Assembly: GCA_002716125.1 (NCBI GenBank)
Contig: PAZH01000023.1
Location: 1 to 38,187 of the forward strand
Source of the DNA: Rhodospirillaceae bacterium
Lineage (GTDB): Bacteria > Pseudomonadota > Alphaproteobacteria > UBA8366
DNA: 38,187 bases
Direction: 5' to 3'
Positions 7,407-15,938 of the stretch are shown here, in pieces (position 1 is the first letter of the stretch; every line of letters begins with the position of its first letter). A program made the position numbers and the translations under genes. Below the pieces are notes generated by a model that was not told the origin of the DNA, did no database searches, and saw nothing but the letters and a program-made list of their open reading frames with translations.

Positions 7407-9170
7407 CTATCCAGTTCGGACGCCTTCCAGGAAAGTCGTCACTTGATCGCGCAACGTTTGAGACTGAGACATCAATTCCGTTGACGCGGCGAGGACGTCC
7501 TGTGCCGCCGTTCCTGTCTCTTGAGCTGTCGAGGAGACTTCAGAGATATTGCCGAGCACGCCCTGTGCGCCCGAGACCGCTTGTTCGATATTTCGAGCGA
7601 TTTCCTCGGTGGCGGAGCGTTGCTCGTCGACCGCGACCGCGACGCTCGCGGATATCTCGTTGATCTGACCGATCGTGCTGCCGATACCGTCGATGGCGCG
7701 TACGGCTTCACCTGTGGCGTTCTGCACAGTTTCGATCTGGATTCGGATATCCTCGGTCGCTTTTGCGGTTTGCGTCGCCAAACTCTTCACTTCCGCGGCG
7801 ACAACCGCGAACCCCTTACCGGCATCTCCGGCTCGGGCTGCCTCGATGGTCGCGTTCAAGGCAAGCAAGTTGGTCTGCTCCGCAATATCGGTAATGAGGT
7901 TCACGACCTCGCCGATTTTTTGGACAGCTTCGGAGAGACCTTGAACCGTATCGTTGGTCCGACTGGCTTCTTCGACGGCGCGGTCCGCGACGCCTGTCGA
8001 CGTCGTTACCTGACGCGCGATTTCGTCGACGGACGCAGATAGCTGAGTGGCTGCGGATGCCACTGTCTCGATGTTACCGACGGCTTGCTCCGTCTGGCTC
8101 GCGGCAAGCGATGATTGATCGCTTGTATTGGCAGCCGCATTCACCATCAATTCCGACGAGCCCTTCATTTGACTTGTGGAGGACGCGACGGTTTCGACGA
8201 TGCCCATAACGGAACCTTCGAAACTATCTGCCATGTCTCGCTGATTTTGCAGCTGTCTTTCGTGTGTCAGACGTTCCTGTTCTTCCTCTTCTTTCTTGAG
8301 GCGTTCGATTTCAGCGGCGTTGGTTTTAAACACCTCGAGCGAGCCTGCCATCCGCCCGATTTCATCCGCGCGGTCTTTGGCCGGAATATCGATTGAAAGA
8401 TGACCGTCGGCGAGGTTCTTCATCGACTGTGTCATATCGTTTAACGGATTGGTGACGCGGCGCGCGCCGACAACGACGAACGCGATAAGCACGGCGCCTC
8501 CGGCGAGGGTGCTGCCGATGATGGTATTGCTTAAAGCTGCACCCGCCCCGATCTGATCTTCGATATCCGTTGCGACTTCCAAAATGCCGCGGACGTCGTT
8601 CAGCTTCCAATCGGTCTTGGGCGAATTGAAGGGTGCGCCCTGCCTGTTGTGGCAGTCTACGCAGACGGGTGCGACCATCTTGTCGGCGAGTGCAACACGA
8701 ATGATGCGTCTGCCGTCTTTTTCCTCCTGAAGGCTAAAGGTCGCGTCCGGATTTTGATTGAGATAGGTCCACGCGGCTTGTTGGAAGTCGTCGAGCTGTC
8801 TTTCCTCCCGATTCGGGAAGGGATAAGGGCTATAAAGCGTCACCGAAGTGGCTTCTTCCTCCAGCAGCTGACTCATATCGTGGATAAACGTCGCGGGCAG
8901 CGGTAGGCCTTTATCCATGGACTTGTGGTTGTAGTGGGGTTTTAGCGGGAACCCGTTCTTCTTCAGTTTGACGATAACGTTTTTGGTGTAATACGCCCGG
9001 ATCGTTTTGAATTGTTTAACGGTTTGTTTGCCGCTTGTGATCGCAGATTCGCTTGCGGCTTTATCGACCCAATCCGGAACGAGAACGGCTGTCGCAATCA
9101 GTAAAACGATGAGGACGGCCGGCACCGGCAAGACAAGCGGCCAGAATAGACTGCTTCGAAACTTATCCAT
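7407..9170 (-). CDS. Methyl-accepting chemotaxis protein with periplasmic haem-c (Tll0287/DUF3365-like) sensor domain
   Basis: The 587-residue protein has a membrane span at about 10-31 and a periplasmic domain at about 35-210. That domain contains the haem-attachment motif Cys170-Val-Asp-Cys-His174, with [13 protein letters not shown] near its start. A second span lies at about 217-235, then a HAMP domain ([15 protein letters not shown]), a charged coiled coil (about 285-315) and the signalling domain. The conserved hairpin tip reads [18 protein letters not shown]. The sensor resembles the Tll0287-like haem domain, which is thought to sense redox state or gases. The receptor should signal through CheA/CheW to the flagellar motor; no che genes are near. 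No C-terminal pentapeptide for CheR docking is seen. A terminator follows directly. Confidence 0.92.
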   Translation of the reverse strand: MDKFRSSLFWPLVLPVPAVLIVLLIATAVLVPDWVDKAASESAITSGKQTVKQFKTIRAYYTKNVIVKLKKNGFPLKPHYNHKSMDKGLPLPATFIHDMSQLLEEEATSVTLYSPYPFPNREERQLDDFQQAAWTYLNQNPDATFSLQEEKDGRRIIRVALADKMVAPVCVDCHNRQGAPFNSPKTDWKLNDVRGILEVATDIEDQIGAGAALSNTIIGSTLAGGAVLIAFVVVGARRVTNPLNDMTQSMKNLADGHLSIDIPAKDRADEIGRMAGSLEVFKTNAAEIERLKKEEEEQERLTHERQLQNQRDMADSFEGSVMGIVETVASSTSQMKGSSELMVNAAANTSDQSSLAASQTEQAVGNIETVASAATQLSASVDEIARQVTTSTGVADRAVEEASRTNDTVQGLSEAVQKIGEVVNLITDIAEQTNLLALNATIEAARAGDAGKGFAVVAAEVKSLATQTAKATEDIRIQIETVQNATGEAVRAIDGIGSTIGQINEISASVAVAVDEQRSATEEIARNIEQAVSGAQGVLGNISEVSSTAQETGTAAQDVLAASTELMSQSQTLRDQVTTFLEGVRTG

Positions 9171-9305
9171 TTTAACTCCCCCAAACGAATTTTAGACCGC
9201 ATTGGGAGAGCGCGGTTGGTCGTCCGCGTTTCCCCGCGGTCATCACTCGCCTAAAATGTTACAGAAATATGAAAAAATTGTTACTAAAAAGGGCTATGTC
9301 CGGTC

Positions 9306-9328
9306 ATTAAGCAATAATATTGCTTAAT
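9306..9328. repeat. AT-rich inverted repeat at the end of the SMP-30-like genes
   Basis: The 9-bp arms ATTAAGCAA and TTGCTTAAT are separated by TAATA. The palindrome overlaps the stop codon of the leftward SMP-30-like gene (9324-9326). On the minus strand it is followed some 14 bases later by CCCTTTTTAG. It could be a weak terminator for the SMP-30 pair or a regulator site in front of the chemoreceptor gene. Confidence 0.4.
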
Positions 9329-10253
9329 TAATGTGCGAATACATCTGCCGGCCCGGATGTGGCATCTCTGCCCGAAGGATCGTTCCCGTATCTGACTCGG
9401 TAATGAAAAGCGTTTTATTCTCAGGCCCGCCGAAGGCGAGATTGGTCATTTTCGACCCACGGCAGGTATTGATACGGTAAAGCGGGATACCGGTTGGGGA
9501 GAAGACCCAAATGATCCCGAGGCCGACATGTGTCACATAGAGATTGCCGTTGTCGTCAAGACACATTCCGTCCGGTCCACCCGGCCCGCCGGACAAATGC
9601 TGGAAGATGCCGATTTTGTAATAAGGGCCGCCGTCCGGCGGTAACGGGATATGCCAGACTTGGCAGGCACGGGTCATGCCGACGAACAGCATGTTCTCGT
9701 TCCGGTTTAACACCAGACCGTTTGGGCTGACGCCGCAATCGATTAAACACTCCAGCTGATCGTCGGGCGTGAGGCGAAACACGCGGCCGTCCGGTCGCTG
9801 AAGATCGGACTGGCCCTGATCGGTAAAATAGAGATCGCCATTGGTTGCGAAGTGTAGATCGTTACAGCCGCGAAAAGGCTCGGTTCGGATGCGCGTGCGG
9901 TGTTCGGACACTTTGCCACTCGACGGATCGAGCTTCATGATCCCATTCTTGTAGTCGGCGATATAGATTTGACCGTCTTTATGGATCTTCAGACCGTTCG
10001 GATTGCCGTCGTATTCGGCTGCGACCGTCCATTCGCCTTGCGGCGAGATACGGAGGATTTGCCCGAATGGAATATTGACGACCCAAAGGTTGCCGTCCCG
10101 ATCGAAAGAGGGTCCTTCGAGGAAGCAGTCGGGTCGACCGCCAAACTGATTGTTCTGGCCCCAGTCGGAATAAGTATCTTTGCGCCGCATCGAGTCCGGC
10201 AGTTCGAAGGCGACAGTGGTCTCGATCTCTTGCGGGGGTGGAAACAAGCTCAT
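9324..10253 (-). CDS. SMP-30/gluconolactonase-like beta-propeller protein (copy A)
   Basis: This 309-residue six-bladed propeller protein belongs to the SMP-30/gluconolactonase/LRE family. It has FLEGPSFDRDGNLWVVNIPFG near the N-terminus (the Glu is the usual first divalent-metal ligand), NGLKIHKDGQIYIADYKNGI, CGVSPNGLVLNRNENMLFV and GGPDGMCLDDNGNLYVTHVG. The repeated Asn/Asp in these loops are the expected metal and substrate ligands. Family members hydrolyse sugar lactones or related esters. It lacks a signal peptide. It is a tandem paralogue of the next upstream gene, with the same 309-residue length and similar ends (both start MSL-Pro-Pro-Pro-like and end MYSH-x-x). GAGGAG precedes the start, and the spacing of 10 bases to copy B suggests one transcript. 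Confidence 0.9.
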   Translation of the reverse strand: MSLFPPPQEIETTVAFELPDSMRRKDTYSDWGQNNQFGGRPDCFLEGPSFDRDGNLWVVNIPFGQILRISPQGEWTVAAEYDGNPNGLKIHKDGQIYIADYKNGIMKLDPSSGKVSEHRTRIRTEPFRGCNDLHFATNGDLYFTDQGQSDLQRPDGRVFRLTPDDQLECLIDCGVSPNGLVLNRNENMLFVGMTRACQVWHIPLPPDGGPYYKIGIFQHLSGGPGGPDGMCLDDNGNLYVTHVGLGIIWVFSPTGIPLYRINTCRGSKMTNLAFGGPENKTLFITESDTGTILRAEMPHPGRQMYSHIN

Positions 10254-10263
10254 CGAATGCTCC

Positions 10264-11193
10264 TCAATCCATATGCGAATACATTGTTTTACCGGCGACC
10301 GGTAAATCGGCCTTCAGGATGGCGCCGGAATGAGACTCCGTAATGAACAGGCTTTTGTTATCCGGACCGCCGAATGCGAGGTTGGTCGTCACCAACCCCG
10401 TGCAGGAACGGATGCGGTGTTTCGGCTCACCCATCGCATCGAAATGCCAGACGCAACCGTTTCCAGCGTGGCAGACCAAGAGGCCGCCCGCCGCATCAAG
10501 CGCCATACCGTCCGGGCCGCCGCCGCCGCCGGAGAGGTGAAGGAATATTCCAACCTTGGCGGTACCACCATCATCGAGTAGCGGTACACGCCAGACCTGA
10601 TTGGCTCGGGTAACTGCCAGATAGAGGATGTCTTCGCTCAAATTCGGCACAAGGCCGTTCGGGCTCGGCACCGTGTCGACGAGGCAGTCGAGTTGGGCGC
10701 CGTCCGGGGAAAGACGGAAGACCCGACCCGTCGGGTCATGCATACCCGTCAGCCCTTGGTCGGTAAAATACATGTTGCCCAAGGCGTCGAAGACGAGGTC
10801 GTTGACGCCTTTGAAACTTTCGACCCGCCATCGCTCGCAGTAAGGGGTCACGCTGCCCGTATCGAGGTCGACCTGCATAATGCCGCGCTTGTAGTCCGCG
10901 ACGAAGATCCGGCCGTCTCTGTGAATCTTCAGACCGTTCGGCTCGCCGTCGTACTCCGTAATGAGGGTCCATTCTTTGTCCGGCGATATCCGGAAGATCC
11001 GGCCGAACGGAATATCGACAACATACAGGTTCCCGTCCCGATCAAAGGACGGGCCTTCTAAGAAAGAGTGCGGGTCCATGCCGAACTTATTGGCGGCGAC
11101 CCAAGGCGTGCGGACATTTTGCTTCCGGAACTTCTCCGGTATTTCCGTCCAAACCTCGGTTGCGACGTCTTTCGGCGGTGGATATAGGCTCAT
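10264..11193 (-). CDS. SMP-30/gluconolactonase-like beta-propeller protein (copy B)
   Basis: This 309-residue paralogue of copy A carries the same ordered motifs: FLEGPSFDRDGNLYVVDIPFG, NGLKIHRDGRIFVADYKRGI, TVPSPNGLVPNLSEDILYL and GGGPDGMALDAAGGLLVCHAG. The start at 11193 is favoured over one at 11301 because AGAGGGAA stands 6-7 bases ahead and the length then equals copy A. The longer version would extend across the divergent promoter region. It is first in a leftward pair, divergent from the amidohydrolase at 11303. A lactonase working on an intermediate made by the neighbouring hydrolases is plausible but unproven. Confidence 0.9.
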   Translation of the reverse strand: MSLYPPPKDVATEVWTEIPEKFRKQNVRTPWVAANKFGMDPHSFLEGPSFDRDGNLYVVDIPFGRIFRISPDKEWTLITEYDGEPNGLKIHRDGRIFVADYKRGIMQVDLDTGSVTPYCERWRVESFKGVNDLVFDALGNMYFTDQGLTGMHDPTGRVFRLSPDGAQLDCLVDTVPSPNGLVPNLSEDILYLAVTRANQVWRVPLLDDGGTAKVGIFLHLSGGGGGPDGMALDAAGGLLVCHAGNGCVWHFDAMGEPKHRIRSCTGLVTTNLAFGGPDNKSLFITESHSGAILKADLPVAGKTMYSHMD

Positions 11194-11302
11194 CGGTAAA
11201 TTCCCTCTATTTCGTAGGAAGCTATCCGGCTTTGGGAGAGCGACAAGCGGCTGGCAATCGATGCTCGTGCGGCGCATATCTATAAGACGTGAGGAGGACA
11301 CT

Positions 11303-11977
11303 ATGCCCGACGAATTTCAAGAAGCACTAGACAAGATTTTTACAGCGGATTCGGAGCTGTACGCTTCGCGCGGGTTCGCGCGTCGCATCGGCTACGGGAA
11401 GAAGCCGGCGCTGATCAATATCGACCTGGCAAATGCGTGGACGCGAGAAGGGCATGCGTTTACCTGCGACGGTATGGACGTGATCATTCCGGGGGTCCAG
11501 AAGCTTCTCGATGCCGCGCGGGCAAAAGGCATTCCGGTTGTCTATACAACGACTGCCTATACGGATACGGAAAGCCCGAACTCGGATATGGGTCTCTGGA
11601 AGGAGAAAATCCCGGTCGAGGAGTTAAAAGCAGGTACAGAAGCTGTCGAAATCGACGACCGGATCGCCCCGCTCCCGACAGAGCAGGTGATCGTTAAGAA
11701 GAAGGCGAGCGCCTTTCATGGAACGAATCTCTCCAGCTATCTAAATTCGATTGGTGTGGATACGGTGATCGTCACCGGTGTCACGATGTGTGCCTGCGTA
11801 CGGCATACGGTCGAAGATGCAATAGCGGAAGGTTTCCGGCCGATCGTAGTGCGGGAATGCGTGGGGGACCGCATTCGAGGCGCCGTCGAATGGAACCTGT
11901 TCGATATCGATGCCAAATTCGGCGATGTCGAGCCACTCGATAACGTGCTCGACTACATGCGTCGAAACGAACCTTAA
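11303..11977 (+). CDS. Isochorismatase-family cysteine hydrolase, N-carbamoylsarcosine-amidase-like
   Basis: This 224-residue protein shows the isochorismatase-fold triad. Asp41 lies in ALINIDLANAWTREG, a Lys in VIVKKKASAFHGTNL (about 132-134), and nucleophile Cys165 in VTMCACVRHTVEDAIAEGF after a cis-peptide Gly-Val-Thr. The stretch CVRHTVEDAIAEGFRPIVVR through EWNLFDIDAKFGDVE closely follows N-carbamoylsarcosine amidohydrolase, which releases ammonia and CO2 from a carbamoyl amine in creatinine breakdown. The exact substrate is uncertain because related enzymes act on other carbamoyl or amide compounds. The start at 11303 follows GAGGAGG; upstream in-frame extensions fall in the divergent gene. 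It is 18 bases ahead of the dehydrogenase at 11996, likely one operon. Confidence 0.88.
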   Translation: MPDEFQEALDKIFTADSELYASRGFARRIGYGKKPALINIDLANAWTREGHAFTCDGMDVIIPGVQKLLDAARAKGIPVVYTTTAYTDTESPNSDMGLWKEKIPVEELKAGTEAVEIDDRIAPLPTEQVIVKKKASAFHGTNLSSYLNSIGVDTVIVTGVTMCACVRHTVEDAIAEGFRPIVVRECVGDRIRGAVEWNLFDIDAKFGDVEPLDNVLDYMRRNEP

Positions 11978-11995
11978 CGGCCACGAGGAAGAAAC

Positions 11996-12898
11996 ATGAG
12001 CGTGAAAACGATAGCGATTTTGATGCCGGGTGATATGGGGCACGGCTGCGCCATTGCGTTCCGTGAAAATGGCTTCCGGGTGGTTACGAATCTTGCGGAA
12101 CGAAGCGAGCGTACCAAAGGACTATCCGCTAAAGCGGGTCTTGAGGACCTGGGCTCTTTTGAAGAGGTTGTGAAGCAGTCCGATCTTGTTTTGTCCATAT
12201 TGCCGCCGGAAAAGGCATTGGAGCAGGGCCGCCGCTTCGCGGATGCGATGATCGCCGCTGGAAGCACGCCGCCTTATGTCGACTGCAACGCCATCGCGCC
12301 GGCAACGACCCGAAACGTAGGGGCGGAGATCGAACGGGCGGGCGCCCTATATATCGATGGCGGGATAATCGGTAGCAATCCGGTAAACGAGAATGGAGGC
12401 ACACGACTTTATGTCAGTGGCCCCGATACCGCAGCGGTCCGCGAACTCGACGGCAAGGGTATGGTGGTCCGGGATATTGGGGATGAGATCGGTCGCGCCT
12501 CTGCCCTCAAGATGATTTACGCGAGCGCGACGAAGGGCACATTCTCACTGCATGCGGCGGTACTCACCACGGCGCATGCGATGGGGCTGACGGAAGAGTA
12601 TGTGGCCGAGCTCAGCGAAAGCCGTCCTGCGATGCTGTCGGCGATGGAAAAGATGGTGCCGCGTATTCCGTTGGATGCCGGAAGATGGCTCGGCGAGATG
12701 AATGAGATCGCTGCGACATTTGCGGAGGCAGGTGTTACGTCGAAATTCCACGAAGGTGCCGCCGATATTATGGCATTGGCCGACAGAACACCGATCGCAG
12801 CCGAGACGCGCGAGACCGTTGATACAAGCCGAACGCTGGTCGAGGCTCTAGAGATGTATGTAGCCGCTCGTCAGGGCGTTAAGGACGCGGCGGAGTAG
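11996..12898 (+). CDS. NAD(P)-dependent beta-hydroxyacid dehydrogenase-like protein (6PGDH/3-HIBADH superfamily, DUF1932 type)
   Basis: The 300-residue protein starts with a Rossmann strand-loop whose glycine motif is altered (IAILMPGDMGHGCAIAF). It continues with the SDLVLSILPPEKAL segment and the substrate motif YIDGGIIGSNP, which replaces the usual DAPVSGG-type loop. A helical C-terminal domain includes ALKMIYASATKGTFSL, whose Lys corresponds to the catalytic lysine of the superfamily. The C-terminal half resembles the DUF1932 branch of phosphogluconate dehydrogenase-like proteins. It probably oxidises or reduces a small 2- or 3-hydroxyacid. It follows the carbamoylsarcosine-amidase-like gene by 18 bases behind a GAGGAAG ribosome-binding site, so the two may act on one pathway. 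Confidence 0.87.
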   Translation: MSVKTIAILMPGDMGHGCAIAFRENGFRVVTNLAERSERTKGLSAKAGLEDLGSFEEVVKQSDLVLSILPPEKALEQGRRFADAMIAAGSTPPYVDCNAIAPATTRNVGAEIERAGALYIDGGIIGSNPVNENGGTRLYVSGPDTAAVRELDGKGMVVRDIGDEIGRASALKMIYASATKGTFSLHAAVLTTAHAMGLTEEYVAELSESRPAMLSAMEKMVPRIPLDAGRWLGEMNEIAATFAEAGVTSKFHEGAADIMALADRTPIAAETRETVDTSRTLVEALEMYVAARQGVKDAAE

Positions 12899-12902
12899 GA
12901 AC

Positions 12903-13421
12903 TTACTGTCCGAGCCGCCGTGAGGCGACGTCCATACGTTTTTTGCACTCAAGCTCGTTTAGACCGACGGACTTACAACGCGCCATGAGTTGCTGTGTTT
13001 TGGTGGTACCGCCGCCCATTTGATCTGCAATCAAAGCACGGCACTGATGCTTTTTGATGTTGTTCTTCAAGCAGTAGGCTTTGACCCGATTTACCTTCGA
13101 TTTGTTTGGCGAACTGAAGGAAGCATTAATCAACCGAAGGCAGGTTTTGCGATCGCGCCCGGTCAACCGGCATTTCGCCAACAGGGCTTGTGCGCTGTCT
13201 TTCCGATTGAGTTGTTGCGCGCGTGCGAACCCTTCGCGGCAGCGCTCAACGGCTAGGCCACGGGCGCGGCAGCGCAACAAGAAAGCTTCCGGGACAAGTG
13301 CTGCATCCTCGGCCGTATAGGCAGGCGTTGGCGTCATAAGGCTTGAGGCGGCAAAAATTGCCATCCCAACGGCAAGTAAAGTCAGCCGCTGTCGCCAGTT
13401 TAAAATATTTAAATTCAACAT
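12903..13421 (-). CDS. Secreted protein of four C-x9-C repeats
   Basis: The 172-residue protein has an N-terminal basic and hydrophobic signal segment (QRLTLLAVGMAIFAASSLM) with a probable cleavage near Ala-Tyr-Thr-Ala. The rest consists of four units, each holding two cysteines nine residues apart: Cys-RARGLAVER-Cys, Cys-RLTGRDRKT-Cys, Cys-LKNNIKKHQ-Cys and Cys-KSVGLNELE-Cys. Units are separated by 22, 22 and 21 residues, giving a period of about 33. Each unit has the look of a helical hairpin, probably held by disulfides in the periplasm. The product is very basic. The start at 13421 follows GAGGA at about 10 bases; 13442 is an alternative. I recognise no named family. It is convergent with the dehydrogenase (3 bases apart) and divergent from the MFS gene. 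Confidence 0.78.
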   Translation of the reverse strand: MLNLNILNWRQRLTLLAVGMAIFAASSLMTPTPAYTAEDAALVPEAFLLRCRARGLAVERCREGFARAQQLNRKDSAQALLAKCRLTGRDRKTCLRLINASFSSPNKSKVNRVKAYCLKNNIKKHQCRALIADQMGGGTTKTQQLMARCKSVGLNELECKKRMDVASRRLGQ

Positions 13422-13556
13422 GTTAGAACCATCCTCATCCATCTTTGCCGTTTCCGGCCATCCTCGAGGAGAAGAGGTCGCAAGCCGCATACCAGCTATG
13501 GAACAGCTTCCGGTTTCGCGCTACTTCTGTAGCTGCGCGCATTCTAGGAATACCGA

Positions 13557-14756
13557 ATGGCTTTATCGAAACCCCGGAAGACTCTGGCTGCTTGCTGCGG
13601 CGTTCACGCCATTCATGATGGAATTTCGGACATCCTCTATGTCCTGCTGCCGCTGCTAAAGGAAAGCCTCAATCTAACCTTCGCGGAAATTGGCATGATC
13701 CGGGGGGCGCATCGCGCGGCGCTCGCAATCTTCCAACTACCGGCCGGTTTATTGGCCGAGCGTGTGGGCGAACGGAATCTTTTGGTTGTCGGTACAGCCA
13801 TCGCGGGCCTCGCGTATATTGGTCTTGGCCTATCGAGCGGCTTCGTTGCCCTCTTGGCGATCCTCTTTTTCGTCGGATTGGGTAGTGCGGTACAACACCC
13901 ATTGAGCGCCTCCATAATCTCGACCGCTTACGCCACCGGTCCGAGGCGGGCGGCGCTTGGCACCTATGCGTTTGCAGGCGATGTCGGCAAATTTGCTTTT
14001 GCGGGCGGCCTGGGCCTTCTCATCGCAGCCGGAATCGATTGGCGCGGGCCGGTTGTGTCCTTGGGTGTTTTCACAGTTTTAACCGCCGTCGTCGTTCTTT
14101 TCGTTTTGCTCGCCGTCCAGATCGGCGGCAGGCCGGAGAAGCCGCAAGAGAAAGCCGAAGAAGCAAAGGTTTCGGGATGGGGCATTCGCGAGCCGACCGG
14201 TTTCGGTGCCCTGCTCGGTATCATGATTGTCGACAATTGCACGCGAAATGGGTTTCTCACATTTGTCGCCTTTTTGTTGATTGCCGGCAACGTTGATACG
14301 GAATTGGCGGCTATGGCCATCCCGGCAATTTTGCTTGGCGGGATGTGGGGTAAACTGGCTTGTGGGTTTCTCGCAGAACGCGTCGGGATAATACGCACGG
14401 TCATCATTACGGAAATCGGTACCGCAATCGGCATCGTGGTAATGATTTTTGTCGAAGGCGATATGGCCTTCTTTGTCTTGCCGTTGCTCGGTGTCGTATT
14501 GAACGGCACTTCGTCCGTTCTGCAGGGAACCATCGGCGACCTCGTCGACCAGGAACGCCAATCGAGGGCATTCGGTTTGTTTTTTGCGATTAGCGCGGCT
14601 TGTGGCATCGCAGCGCCCCTTGGCTTCGGACTGTTGGCCGACGCTATTTCTATTCCAACGACAATGTTCGTGATTGCCGGAATCCTGCTTCTAACCTTCC
14701 CCCTGTGTTTAGTGTTATCGCCCATCCTGCATGCGGCGGCGAGCCCCGCCGAATAA
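13557..14756 (+). CDS. MFS transporter
   Basis: This 399-residue carrier has about 12 hydrophobic spans and a central charged loop (RPEKPQEKAEEAK, about residues 190-205) dividing two six-span halves. The loop between spans 2 and 3 reads GLLAERVGERNLLVVG, the MFS motif-A position. The N-terminus with HAIHDGISDILYVLLPLL resembles the fosmidomycin-resistance/Fsr-like branch, but substrate cannot be inferred. The start at 13557 has AGGAA nearby. It is 12 bases upstream of the enolase-superfamily gene, so it may import that enzyme's substrate, an organic acid. The 135-base gap before it is shared with the divergent C-x9-C gene and holds no other gene. Confidence 0.88.
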   Translation: MALSKPRKTLAACCGVHAIHDGISDILYVLLPLLKESLNLTFAEIGMIRGAHRAALAIFQLPAGLLAERVGERNLLVVGTAIAGLAYIGLGLSSGFVALLAILFFVGLGSAVQHPLSASIISTAYATGPRRAALGTYAFAGDVGKFAFAGGLGLLIAAGIDWRGPVVSLGVFTVLTAVVVLFVLLAVQIGGRPEKPQEKAEEAKVSGWGIREPTGFGALLGIMIVDNCTRNGFLTFVAFLLIAGNVDTELAAMAIPAILLGGMWGKLACGFLAERVGIIRTVIITEIGTAIGIVVMIFVEGDMAFFVLPLLGVVLNGTSSVLQGTIGDLVDQERQSRAFGLFFAISAACGIAAPLGFGLLADAISIPTTMFVIAGILLLTFPLCLVLSPILHAAASPAE

Positions 14757-14768
14757 GAGGAGTGCCCA

Positions 14769-15938
14769 ATGAAAATTAAATCCGTTAAAGCCGATTGGCT
14801 GCATGTCCCGATTCCGGAACAGCAACAACACACGTCCGACTTCGGCAAAACCCGATCCTTCGATAGCACGCTTGTCCGAATTGAGACGGAAGGCGGTCTC
14901 GTTGGATTTGGCGAAGCGAAAGCGGCCGTTGGCAGTGCTGGGACCAATGCAGCGCTCAACACGATGGTGGAAGACGAGTTGGGTCCGCTTCTGGTTGGTG
15001 AGGACGCGCGGGATATCTCGCGGCTTTGGGATGTGATGTACAACGGCAGTCGCGCGCATTACGCAATAGATCGTGGCCGGGTATTTCCGGTTCTAGGACG
15101 GCGCGGCCATTTGATCTCGGCGATCAGCGGCATCGACATGGCGCTTTGGGATATTCTCGGCAAATCGCTCGATGCGCCGGTTTGGCGTCTCTTGGGTGGG
15201 TGCCGTAAGGATCGCTATCCCGCCTACGCGTCCGGCGGCTGGGCGCCGGTTGATAAGATCGTTGCGGAACTCCAGTCCTTTGTCGACCGCGGAAACTTCA
15301 AAGCCGTAAAGATGCGGGTGGGCTCTGGAGATGGCACTTTGGCGCACTCGGTCGCTCGCGTGAAGGCGGCGCGCGAAGGCTTGGCTGATGACATCGACAT
15401 CATGTGCGACGCGCACGGAACTTTTAGTGTTGCGGAAGCCAAGCGGTTTTGCCGCGAAGTTGCCGAGTGCAATATCGGTTGGCTGGAAGAGCCGGTGGTT
15501 GCTGACGACAAGCGCGGCATGGCGGAAGTTCGGGCGTCGAGCGATGTACCGATTTCGACCGGGGAGAGCGAATTTACACGCTTTGCATTTCGGGACCTGG
15601 CGGAGCTACGCGCGTGCGACATCTTCCAGCCGGATCTCTCGATCTGCGGCGGTATTACGGAGGCTATGCGGATCGAGGCGATCGCGAGCGCCTACCAACT
15701 ACGCTATGCGCCGCATCTCTGGGGCGGCGCGCTGACATTCGCGGCGGGTCTTCAAACGATGGTCGTCGCGTCGACCGGCTTTATCGTGGAGTATTCGCTC
15801 GGCGCTAACCCGATGCTTCACGAGCTTGCGGTGGAAGATTTTACCGTTGTCGACGGTCATCTGGACGTCCCGGACCGCCCGGGCCTTGGCGTCACTGTCG
15901 ATGAGGATTTCGTCGAGAAGTATCGCGTTAAGAACTAG
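14769..15938 (+). CDS. Mandelate racemase/muconate lactonizing enzyme family protein (enolase superfamily)
   Basis: This 389-residue protein has the N-terminal capping domain (1-125) and the (beta/alpha)7-beta barrel. Catalytic features visible are Lys181-x-Arg183 at the end of the second strand (AVKMRVGSG), metal ligands Asp214 (IMCDAHG), Glu240 (WLEEP) and Glu266 (STGESE), and His316 (APHLWGG) as the opposite base. A KxR in place of KxK together with His fits the mandelate-racemase-like branch, which includes acid-sugar dehydratases and racemases acting next to a carboxylate. The exact reaction is unknown. GAGGAG precedes the start. The MFS gene 12 bases upstream is probably co-transcribed. 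Its stop overlaps the convergent racemase-like gene by 4 bases. Confidence 0.93.
   Translation: MKIKSVKADWLHVPIPEQQQHTSDFGKTRSFDSTLVRIETEGGLVGFGEAKAAVGSAGTNAALNTMVEDELGPLLVGEDARDISRLWDVMYNGSRAHYAIDRGRVFPVLGRRGHLISAISGIDMALWDILGKSLDAPVWRLLGGCRKDRYPAYASGGWAPVDKIVAELQSFVDRGNFKAVKMRVGSGDGTLAHSVARVKAAREGLADDIDIMCDAHGTFSVAEAKRFCREVAECNIGWLEEPVVADDKRGMAEVRASSDVPISTGESEFTRFAFRDLAELRACDIFQPDLSICGGITEAMRIEAIASAYQLRYAPHLWGGALTFAAGLQTMVVASTGFIVEYSLGANPMLHELAVEDFTVVDGHLDVPDRPGLGVTVDEDFVEKYRVKN

Noticed and set aside
13964..15043. 359-residue leftward open frame
   Set aside because: Antisense to the MFS and enolase-superfamily genes; low-complexity Ser/Pro/Thr shadow.
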